The notes beneath the pieces were generated by a model. That model was not told where the DNA came from. It ran no database searches and saw only the letters and a program-made list of their open reading frames with translations. A stretch of 64,000 nucleotides of DNA from Agarivorans litoreus (GTDB taxonomy: Bacteria; Pseudomonadota; Gammaproteobacteria; Enterobacterales; Celerinatantimonadaceae): NCBI RefSeq assembly GCF_019649015.1, contig NZ_BLPI01000001.1:3591001-3655000 (forward strand), written 5' to 3'. Positions within the stretch are counted from its first letter, which is position 1. Each line of letters begins with the position of its first letter. This document shows positions 8,205 through 15,167 of the stretch, piece after piece. The translations under genes were made by a program, and so were the position numbers.

Positions 8205-9687
8205 ATTCATCAGTTCTTTTTACAGCAAGCTGATGCTGGCTGTGGTGGTGTGTTTTATTTTAGCCGGTGGCTTGCTACTGGGCTTGGCTCATCAAAGCTC
8301 GCAGCAATATCAAAACGAAATAGAGCAAAAGCTGCATTTACAGTTAGCTGAACACTTAGTACATGACAGCCAGCTATTTATCGATGGTGAACTGGATCCT
8401 AAGGCCATAAAGCAAGCATTTCATTCGATGATGATTTTGGGCCCAAGTTTTGAGTTTTATATCCTTGATACCGCGGGCAAGGTGGTGACCTACTCAGCAG
8501 ATCCTAGCAAAATTAAACGCAAACAATTGGATTTAAAGCCTATTCAAGACTTTATCGATGGTGCCAGAGCGATGCCGATTGTTGGTGACGATCCGCGTTC
8601 ACCTTCAAGGCGTAAGATTTTTTCGGTAGCTGAAATTCGTGAAGGAAATATTCTTAAAGGATATCTGTACATCATTATTGGTGGGGAGATCTACGACAGT
8701 GTTGCCGAGCTGTTGCAAAGCAGCCACATTATGAAATTAAGCATGCTAGGGCTTTTGTTTATTTTAGGTTTTAGTTTATTGGTGGTATTTCTTATCTTCG
8801 GTTTGCTTACCAAACCACTGCGTCGCCTAGCCAAGGATATTGATCAGTTTCAGCAGGTTGGTTTGGAGCAAACCGCCAACATTGCAGGGCATTGGCAAAA
8901 TAACTCTCACGATGAAGTGCAAAAGCTAGGCGCTGCATTTAGTGATATGGCCACCACCATTAAGGGCCAATATCAAAAGGTTAAAGACACCGACCAATTG
9001 CGCCGAGAGCTTATTTCTTATGTTTCTCACGACCTGCGAACACCGCTGGCATCGCTGCAAGGTTACTTAGAAACGTGGCAGTTAAAGCACCGAGATTTAT
9101 CCCCTGAAGAAGGTGAGCAGTTAATTAAAGTGGCCTTAAGCAGCGCACGCAAAACCTCTAGCTTAGTAGAGCAGCTATTCGAGCTAGCCCACTTAGACAG
9201 TGATTCGGCCACCATAAATGAAGAACCCGTAGCGATTGCGGAGCTGGCGCAAGACGTGATCCAAAAACTGCAGTTAGCCGCCCAGAAAAAGCAAGTGGTA
9301 ATGAGTGTCGAGCCGCAAGACCCATCCTTAGTCGCCTGCGCCGATATTCAACGTATTGAGCGAGTGTTTACCAACTTGTTGGAGAACTCGATCCGTCACT
9401 GCAGCGAAGGTGATGAGATTAAAGTAACCATCGATCAAGCGGAGCTGGGCAAAAAATTAGCCATTACCGTAAGTGACACTGGCACCGGGATCCCCAGCGA
9501 TGATTTACCACATATCTTCGACGCCCATTATCGAGCAGCCAATCGAGCGAAAGATAAAAGTTCGCATGGTGGTTTAGGGTTGGCCATTGCTAAACGAATA
9601 GTGCAACTGCATCGTTCATCAATTAGCGTTGAGTCCACCTTAGGCGAAGGCACCCGTTTTAGTTTTACCTTAGATAAACCTATGTAA
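8194..9687 (+). CDS. Sensor histidine kinase
   Basis: 497 aa, inner membrane. TM1 at about residues 11-32, a periplasmic sensor loop of about 150 residues (33-180), TM2 at 183-205, HAMP linker beginning TKPLRRLAKDID, then HisKA with H279 in YVSHDLRTPLASLQG. The ATPase part has the N-box FTNLLENSIRH, the G1 box SDTGTGIP and the G2 region HGGLGLAIAK. All catalytic motifs are intact. The loop does not resemble a sensor domain I can name. ATG codons at 8194 and 8197 are both possible; both fall inside the regulator gene. Partner of the upstream response regulator. Confidence 0.95.
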   Translation: MMFRFISSFYSKLMLAVVVCFILAGGLLLGLAHQSSQQYQNEIEQKLHLQLAEHLVHDSQLFIDGELDPKAIKQAFHSMMILGPSFEFYILDTAGKVVTYSADPSKIKRKQLDLKPIQDFIDGARAMPIVGDDPRSPSRRKIFSVAEIREGNILKGYLYIIIGGEIYDSVAELLQSSHIMKLSMLGLLFILGFSLLVVFLIFGLLTKPLRRLAKDIDQFQQVGLEQTANIAGHWQNNSHDEVQKLGAAFSDMATTIKGQYQKVKDTDQLRRELISYVSHDLRTPLASLQGYLETWQLKHRDLSPEEGEQLIKVALSSARKTSSLVEQLFELAHLDSDSATINEEPVAIAELAQDVIQKLQLAAQKKQVVMSVEPQDPSLVACADIQRIERVFTNLLENSIRHCSEGDEIKVTIDQAELGKKLAITVSDTGTGIPSDDLPHIFDAHYRAANRAKDKSSHGGLGLAIAKRIVQLHRSSISVESTLGEGTRFSFTLDKPM

Positions 9688-9699
9688 TTCTGCACTTTT

Positions 9700-9732
9700 C
9701 ACTGGGCTGGCGCTTATCGGTGTAGCCCAGTG
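9700..9732 (+). terminator. Stem-loop after the histidine kinase gene
   Basis: CACTGGGCT (9700-9708) pairs perfectly with AGCCCAGTG (9724-9732) around a 15-base loop. No run of T follows, so it is a 3' stabilising stem or a weak terminator, not a textbook one. Confidence 0.4.
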
Positions 9733-9920
9733 AATGTTGATAGCTAGGCGCTGGCTTGTGCAGTTTTTAACTTCTTGTTGTTGCTGTTTGTTGCACAATA
9801 AAACTGCTGATTAAGCTATGCGCTTTGTGCATATATTCCCTGAGTTAAATTCATTAGTTTGAGGAAACAGAACTGCGTACACTCCGCGCTTCTTTTGGTT
9901 ACCCGCAAATAAAATACCCT

Positions 9921-10112
9921 ATGTTTTCGCAATCTATTCTGGCTCAAATGCTGAGAATACTGCTGTTATTAAGCTTAACGCTGCTTGTGGTGCATCACTC
10001 GCCAGGTTTATTAAAGCTGTTGGCCGAACAGGCTATGAATAGCGGCTGCCATCAAATTAATGATGATGCCTCACAGCATCAACATCACTCTCACCACCAT
10101 TCTCATCATTAA
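9921..10112 (+). CDS. Small membrane-anchored or secreted His-rich protein
   Basis: 63 aa. A hydrophobic segment covers residues about 11-30 (LRILLLLSLTLLVVHH), followed by a short linker with one cysteine (SGCHQIND). The last 12 residues are ten histidines broken by two serines, with more His and Gln before them. This tail suggests binding of a transition metal such as nickel, zinc, cobalt or copper. No strong ribosome site precedes the ATG, so the start is uncertain. It ends 13 bases before the MFS gene, which suggests one transcript. I know no named family for it; a metal-sensing, metal-storage or transporter-accessory role is inference only. Confidence 0.6.
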   Translation: MFSQSILAQMLRILLLLSLTLLVVHHSPGLLKLLAEQAMNSGCHQINDDASQHQHHSHHHSHH

Positions 10113-10125
10113 GTAAGAGGCTTAC

Positions 10126-11334
10126 ATGAGTATTTTTCGCTTTCCTGCATTGGTTTGGCTAGGCATTGGTATCTTGGTTATCTCGCTCGGTATTCGCCAG
10201 TCCTTTGGTATTTTTATGATGCCGGTATCAGAGCACTTTCAGTTAGGTAGAGAGTTTTTTAGCTTTGCCATTGCCTTGCAAAATTTGCTGTTTGGTATGT
10301 TCCAACCTTTTGTGGGTATGGCCGCAGATAAGTGGGGAGCAAAACGAGTGATAGTGCTGGGAGCGGCAGCTTATGCACTGGGTTTATATTTAAGCTCAAT
10401 CGCTACGCTGCCTAGCATGTTGTATCTATCCTTAGGCGCATTGGTGGGGCTTGGGCTTAGTGCCACGAGCTATGTGATTGTATTAGGCGCAGTTGCTAAA
10501 GTAGTACCTGCTAAACATGCTGCAAAGGCCTTTGGCTTAACCACTGCGGCAGGCTCCTTTGGTATGTTTGCAATGATTCCTGGCGCGCAACTTATGTTAA
10601 GCCAAATGGGCTGGCAGCAAGCTCTGCAAGCTTTTGCTTTGTTATGCGCGTTAATGGTGGCGTTTGCCATGTTTATGAAAACCGCTAAACCTAGCACTGA
10701 AGAGCAAGCGGTAGTAGACGATAAGCAAACCCTTAAAGAGTCCTTACAAGAGGCGTTTTCCCATAAAGGTTATTGGCTTATTCATGCTGGTTTTTTTGTC
10801 TGTGGTTTTCATGTGATGTTTATTGCCACTCACCTGCCTAGTTACCTCGCCGATAAGAATTTAAGTGCCACAACCGGGGCCATGGCTTTGGCTTACGTGG
10901 GCATCTTCAATATTTTTGGCTCGTATTTTTGGGGCGTAATGGGCGACAGATTTAGCAAGCGCCATGTTATGTCGGCCTTGTATCTTATGAGAACAGTGGT
11001 CATCGCTGGTTTTGTGAGTTTGCCAGTGACCGAGAGCACAGCAGCATTATTTGGTGGCGCTATTGGCTTTTGTTGGTTAGGTACTGTGCCGCTTACCTCT
11101 GGTTTGGTTAGGCAAATATTTGGCGCTCGCTACTTATCTACCTTGTATGGTTTAGTGTTTTTTACGCATCAAATAGGCAGTTTTTTAGGTGCCTGGGTTG
11201 GTGGGCGTATTTATGATTATTACGGCTCTTACGAACCTATATGGTGGTCAACTGTGGCACTGGCTTTTATCGCCGCACTGATTCATTTGCCGATTAATGA
11301 TAAACCGGTAATGCGTTTGGCAGCTGCGAGTTGA
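10126..11334 (+). CDS. Major facilitator superfamily transporter
   Basis: 402 aa with about twelve hydrophobic segments. MFS landmarks: GMAADKWGAKRVIVLG after TM2 (the loop 2-3 motif A), the VIVLGAVAKVVPAKHAAKAFG stretch of TM4-5 and the repeat of motif A, GVMGDRFSKRHVMS, between TM8 and TM9. The layout and the start (GIRQSFGIFMMPVSEHF) resemble monocarboxylate/oxalate-formate type MFS proteins. The substrate cannot be predicted. Preceded at 13 bases by the His-rich small protein. A function in metal or metal-chelate export is possible from that neighbour but there is no direct evidence. Confidence 0.87.
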   Translation: MSIFRFPALVWLGIGILVISLGIRQSFGIFMMPVSEHFQLGREFFSFAIALQNLLFGMFQPFVGMAADKWGAKRVIVLGAAAYALGLYLSSIATLPSMLYLSLGALVGLGLSATSYVIVLGAVAKVVPAKHAAKAFGLTTAAGSFGMFAMIPGAQLMLSQMGWQQALQAFALLCALMVAFAMFMKTAKPSTEEQAVVDDKQTLKESLQEAFSHKGYWLIHAGFFVCGFHVMFIATHLPSYLADKNLSATTGAMALAYVGIFNIFGSYFWGVMGDRFSKRHVMSALYLMRTVVIAGFVSLPVTESTAALFGGAIGFCWLGTVPLTSGLVRQIFGARYLSTLYGLVFFTHQIGSFLGAWVGGRIYDYYGSYEPIWWSTVALAFIAALIHLPINDKPVMRLAAAS

Positions 11335-11765
11335 TCCTATCATGGTGATATAGATTTACCTCTTCCTAACACGTCTTTGGACAAAAACGTTTCACACATT
11401 CGATAGCCAAGACTGTGCTTTTCAATCCCATTATCTTCGCCGAGTAGCGCAAATGAACAAGGGAGCAGAGTTGAAGTCTGTTTGAGCGTAGCGAGTTACT
11501 TCAACTCCCTTGTGAATGCGCAACGGAGGATCTAAGAAGATGCAGGGCGAGCTTTCTTTTTGCTTAGCTAAGCTTTGCTCGTTGAAGCTTAATGACGTCG
11601 CCGCAGGCGAAAGCCTTTACTCTATAGTTAACACATAAAGGGGCATAAACGAGCTATCCATTACCTTAGCTAAACCTAATCATTAACAATTTGTTGTTTC
11701 CAAAACTAAAAAGGCCGCTCAATTAGCGACCTTTATCTGCTTGTTAGATACCCTGACAACTCAAC
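11335..11765. other. Intergenic region with a long imperfect hairpin
   Basis: No credible gene. The main content is an imperfect inverted repeat: left arm 11447-11477 (GCGCAAATGAACAAGGGAG, then AGTTGAAGT) and right arm 11498-11521 (ACTTCAACT, CCCTTGTGAATGCGC). The loop carries TTTGAGCGTAGCGAG. The flanking bases 11435-11446 and 11522-11540 extend the pairing weakly. It looks like a dispersed structured intergenic repeat or a folded RNA; no second copy exists in this window. Confidence 0.45.
11709..11740 (-). terminator. Terminator of the alginate lyase gene
   Basis: AAAAGGCCGCT, a short AATT-containing loop and AGCGACCTTT form a stem with one wobble. On the minus strand the stem is followed by a T-rich run (read from AACTAAAAA on the plus strand), as expected of an intrinsic terminator downstream of the lyase stop at 11766. 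Confidence 0.65.
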
Positions 11766-13181
11766 TTATGGGTTGTAGTTATCGTGGGTATTGGTCAATT
11801 TGTAGAATGTGACTTTTGCGTAGTCGCTATCGTTACTGCTGTTGTCTTGCAGGTAGATGCCGGCTTTAAAGTACATGTAGTTACTGGAATCATCGTAACC
11901 ACTGCCAGACATGTTGATAGTTTTGCTGGCGAGCTGGCTGCCATTTTGGCTGATCTTGGCAGTAAGTGAGTCGCCATTCACCGTAATGGTATAAGAGAAC
12001 TCTTCGTTCAAGGCGATACCGCTTGATGGGTTAGCGGTGCTGTTTAAATCACCGTTTGAACTCACCATGCTGCCTAGTAGGTTGTACCAGGTTTCGTTAC
12101 CACCGTCTGATTTCGACGTTTCGTGGGCAAAGTAAATCGCGCCATTACTGTTACCCGGTAGTTTGTGGTAGTAAAGGCGGATAGGTTCGTTCCCTTCTGC
12201 ATGAATTTGGCCAATTACAATTCGGCCCACTTGCTCGTTGTTTGAACTTGTTGTGGTCACGTGATTTACCGCAAGGGTGGCGTCTAGTACACCGTCAATG
12301 CCACCAAAGGCGCTTTGGCTGCTGCTTGGTATGCTTGAGAATGCCCAGTTATTGTCTTTACCGCTAGTTGAATACGAGGTATCTCCACGGCGTAGCATTT
12401 CACGTAGTTCGGTACGTACAAACTTGGTACCACTTGAGGTAGTTACTCCCTTAACTGGTGTATAAAACACCATGCCGCCGTCGCTGCCGGTGTAGAAGTA
12501 GTTATCTTCGTAACTTGCCGCTAGCTCTACTTCTTTAATTGAAGTGGCGTAACCGTCGCCTTCATCTACTGGAATGCTTAGGTACCAGTCTAATAGATCA
12601 AAGTTGCCAGAAGGTGCTTTAGACGCATCAAGATTGTGGTCGTTCGACCCACCGTTGTCGCTGTTTCCATAAACTTCTGCTTCGGTGATATCAGTCCAAG
12701 CGCTGCCTGCACTGTTAGAGAATACTTTAATTCTGATCCACTGGGCTTGGATGTCATCAACATCGTAGCTTTCTATGTCAGCCGTATTGCCAGTGCTGCT
12801 GCCAGAGTAGACTTTAGTCCACGAGTTTGAACTGCCATCGGCTAAAGCTCGCACTTCAAATTGGTAAGTTCGTTGGTCGCCTCGCCCCCAAGCTATGCCA
12901 ACATCAGTTACTGATTGTACCGAGCCTAAATCGAGCACTAAGTTAACCGGTTGGTTTTGCGCCGCCCAGCGTGAAGAGAAAGCAGTGTTACCATCAATGG
13001 CCTTGGAGGCAGGGTAGCTTGAGTGAGCACCTCCCCAGTCACTTGCGCTTTGTATGTCTAGCGTAGCGGCTTGAGTTAGCGATGCGGAGAGTGCAAGAAC
13101 GGCAAATCCAAGGGATTGTTTAACTGAGTTCCGCTTTCCATTGGCTTTAACTGTTTTATTGCATGGTTTAATAGGTTTCAT
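11766..13181 (-). CDS. Secreted alginate lyase, CBM32 plus PL7
   Basis: Cuts alginate by beta-elimination outside the cell. 471 aa: signal peptide ending near residue 38 (VLALSASLTQA), an F5/8 type C (CBM32) carbohydrate-binding domain at about 40-172 (YPASKAIDGNTAFSSRW, then WIRIKVF), a Gly/Ser/Asn linker, and a PL7 catalytic domain from about 185 to the end. The three PL7 signature motifs are all present: RTELRE at 256-261, QIH at 325-327 and YFKAGIYLQ at 437-445; H326 and Y443 are the expected catalytic pair. Ribosome site AAGGAAATGAGTA before ATG. Monocistronic with its own terminator; a long upstream region points to regulated expression, presumably by alginate. Confidence 0.95.
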   Translation of the reverse strand: MKPIKPCNKTVKANGKRNSVKQSLGFAVLALSASLTQAATLDIQSASDWGGAHSSYPASKAIDGNTAFSSRWAAQNQPVNLVLDLGSVQSVTDVGIAWGRGDQRTYQFEVRALADGSSNSWTKVYSGSSTGNTADIESYDVDDIQAQWIRIKVFSNSAGSAWTDITEAEVYGNSDNGGSNDHNLDASKAPSGNFDLLDWYLSIPVDEGDGYATSIKEVELAASYEDNYFYTGSDGGMVFYTPVKGVTTSSGTKFVRTELREMLRRGDTSYSTSGKDNNWAFSSIPSSSQSAFGGIDGVLDATLAVNHVTTTSSNNEQVGRIVIGQIHAEGNEPIRLYYHKLPGNSNGAIYFAHETSKSDGGNETWYNLLGSMVSSNGDLNSTANPSSGIALNEEFSYTITVNGDSLTAKISQNGSQLASKTINMSGSGYDDSSNYMYFKAGIYLQDNSSNDSDYAKVTFYKLTNTHDNYNP

Positions 13182-13759
13182 TACTCATTTCCTTATTTGT
13201 AAAACCTTGTTGCTTATTGTGAAGTTACATTAAGGCAGACTAAGACGAGCGGGTTTATCCTTAGTTGCCCAGCCTTCTGCAGGCCACGGCTTACCAACTG
13301 CTTAAAAGTAAATGACCAACAGCGTTCATAAACGTGATGATTTGTTTATGAAATTTGATGTTAGCTTTGTTGATGATGAAAAAATCAGCGATGAACTGCA
13401 ATAATGTGTTTTTATAATACAATTGTTGTTATTTTGTGAACTAGTCATACAAATATGAAATTAAATGTTGCTTTGCTTGTTTTTTAAGCTAAAGCAAAGT
13501 TTACCCGTTTTAGCCTTTTTTGGTGGGGTTTTAGCCTTTTTTAGCTGTATTACTGGTTAAGTTTGAACTGAAGGCTCTTTTTTCACCTATACAAAAATCT
13601 AAAATTGTATGATTTATATGAGCTTTAAGTTTGTTGAATGCTGGTCGATGTGCTTAGCGGGTAATAAGCAAGTTACTTTATGGTATGTAACTTATTTGGG
13701 TTACATTTTACAAAGTAACTAATTTGGGTTACCTTGTTCTCAATGAAGAGGATAATACT
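13182..13759. promoter_or_regulatory. Shared upstream region of the alginate lyase and the satD operon
   Basis: 578 bases without a gene between divergent genes. It is AT-rich and contains a 15-base direct repeat GTTTTAGCCTTTTTT at 13508-13522 and 13529-13543, 21 bases apart (two helical turns). The satD-proximal end holds the GTAAC/GTTAC sites listed separately. A weak CRP-like site (TGTGAACTAGTCATAC, 13435-13450) matches only one half of the consensus. Confidence 0.5.
13672..13732 (+). promoter_or_regulatory. Repeated GTAAC...GTTAC operator-like sites upstream of satD
   Basis: Two 18-base inverted repeats, GTAACTTATTTGGGTTAC at 13687-13704 and GTAACTAATTTGGGTTAC at 13715-13732, are identical except at one base and sit 28 bases apart. 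A further GTTAC half-site is at 13672-13676. They end 27 bases before the satD start codon. The satD product has a C-terminal helix-turn-helix, so autoregulation is the simplest reading. Confidence 0.6.
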
Positions 13760-14422
13760 ATGCAGCAGGTAGCCGTTCTTACTGGGGACTTAGTTGGCTC
13801 TAGCGAGTTAAACAGCCAAGATTTTGCAAAAATTTTGCAGCGATTGAGCGCTAGTTTGGCTTTAGCCAGCGAACGCTACCAATGTCGCTACGAAATTTTT
13901 CGCGGTGATGCTTTTCAGCTGGTGCTAAATGATCCACGCCAAGCATTAGAATGTGCTTTAGCCATTCGTTTAGATTTAAAAGCCTCTGGCGATAAACACT
14001 TAGCCTTTGATGCACGTATTGGGATCGGTATTGGCGAGATAGATCCTTTGGCAGAATTTGTGTCACGCTCAAATGGTGAAGCCTTTGTATTATCTGGGCG
14101 CGGACTAGATAGTCTTAAACGTCACTATTTGGGAATATTTAGCAACGACACTAAGTTTACGCAACGTATTGAATTGCTAACTAAATTTGCCGATCATCAA
14201 GTGCAAGATCTTACCATTAAACAAGCGCAAGCCTTGTCGTTATACTGGCAGCTCACTGAGCCAAGCCACGCAGCACTGGCGGCGCAACTTAATAGTTCAC
14301 GGGTAAATGCCACCAAGTTGCTCAATCAGTCTCAGTACCAATTGCTAGAAGAATATAAACTGTTTTTTATCCAACTTATGGAAGAGTTTTATTATGGAAA
14401 CACTGGCGCAATTCGCTTTTAG
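13760..14422 (+). CDS. SatD-family protein: cyclase-like domain plus helix-turn-helix
   Basis: 220 aa from ATG 13760, chosen because GAAGAGG lies eight bases upstream; the frame also reaches a TTG at 13724. Residues 1-125 recall the class III nucleotide cyclase fold: VLTGDLVGSS with D10, RGDAFQLVL with D50 (the spacing of the two metal-binding aspartates in that class), a GIGIGE stretch near 88-93, and SNGEAFVLSGRGLD near 105-117. Residues 165-200 form a helix-turn-helix (SHAALAAQLNSSRVNATKLL). This is the SatD family, whose biochemistry is not settled. The cyclase likeness is my reading of motifs. It overlaps the next gene, a DUF3307 membrane protein, by 29 bases. Repeated palindromes lie just upstream. 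Confidence 0.85.
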   Translation: MQQVAVLTGDLVGSSELNSQDFAKILQRLSASLALASERYQCRYEIFRGDAFQLVLNDPRQALECALAIRLDLKASGDKHLAFDARIGIGIGEIDPLAEFVSRSNGEAFVLSGRGLDSLKRHYLGIFSNDTKFTQRIELLTKFADHQVQDLTIKQAQALSLYWQLTEPSHAALAAQLNSSRVNATKLLNQSQYQLLEEYKLFFIQLMEEFYYGNTGAIRF

Positions 14423-15134
14423 TATTGGCTTAGCTTATCTGTTGTTAGAGTTTTATTGTTTACCAAACTCTTGGCTCGAGGCCATTCAGCAAAGTAAGTT
14501 TGCAGCTGGTGGTTTGTATTTTCGCGCGCTGCTTATCACGCTGTTGTTTGCAGGCATAAGCATGTTGTTTGTATCAGCACTTGGCCCTTTGTTAGCGGCT
14601 ATAGCGGCATTGTTTATCGCCAGTGTGTTAATTGCTGGGGTAAGTGCTTACTTGCCCGATAGAAGCCGTTATTACCTTGGCCAGCAACTAGCCCAGCTTG
14701 CAGTATTGTTGCTATTGGTGGTGGAGCTAAGCCAAGCCTGGCCGCTAGTGAGTGTGCTCTTCGAGCAAGCGATGCAGGCCAAAGTATTAGTAATTACTTT
14801 TGCTTATTTACTTATTTGGGGACCATGTTCAAAGGTGCTTGGTTTAATCTTGCAGCGCTGGAGCCCACTTACTGAACAGCCAAAGCAAAATTTACCCATG
14901 GCTGGGCAGGCGATTGGCATGGTTGAGCGTAGCTTGGTGCTCACTTGTGTATTGCTCAATCAATTTGCCGCAATTGGCTTTATTGTTACCGCCAAATCGA
15001 TTTTTCGTTTTGGCGACCTAAAAGATCATAGCGATCGAAAACTTACCGAATATGTAATGCTGGGTACGTTGCTTAGTGTTGCCGCCAGCGTGTTTATTGG
15101 CTTGGCTGCACATGCCTTATACCACGCCCTATAG
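14394..15134 (+). CDS. DUF3307-type membrane protein
   Basis: 246 aa with about seven hydrophobic segments and almost no soluble part. It looks like the DUF3307 family, which is often found next to SatD-family genes. It starts inside satD (29-base overlap) behind GGAAGAG, so the two products are made together and probably work together, with the membrane protein as sensor or effector. No enzyme motif is visible; the conserved-looking stretch RFGDLKDHSDRKLTEYVMLG lies in the loop before the last membrane span. Confidence 0.75.
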   Translation: METLAQFAFSIGLAYLLLEFYCLPNSWLEAIQQSKFAAGGLYFRALLITLLFAGISMLFVSALGPLLAAIAALFIASVLIAGVSAYLPDRSRYYLGQQLAQLAVLLLLVVELSQAWPLVSVLFEQAMQAKVLVITFAYLLIWGPCSKVLGLILQRWSPLTEQPKQNLPMAGQAIGMVERSLVLTCVLLNQFAAIGFIVTAKSIFRFGDLKDHSDRKLTEYVMLGTLLSVAASVFIGLAAHALYHAL

Positions 15135-15167
15135 TTTAATTTATTTAACCACTAAGAGCTTACCTAC

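Noticed and set aside
13435-13450. CRP-like site TGTGAACTAGTCATAC
   Set aside because: Only the left half fits the consensus; the right half should be close to TCACA and is not.
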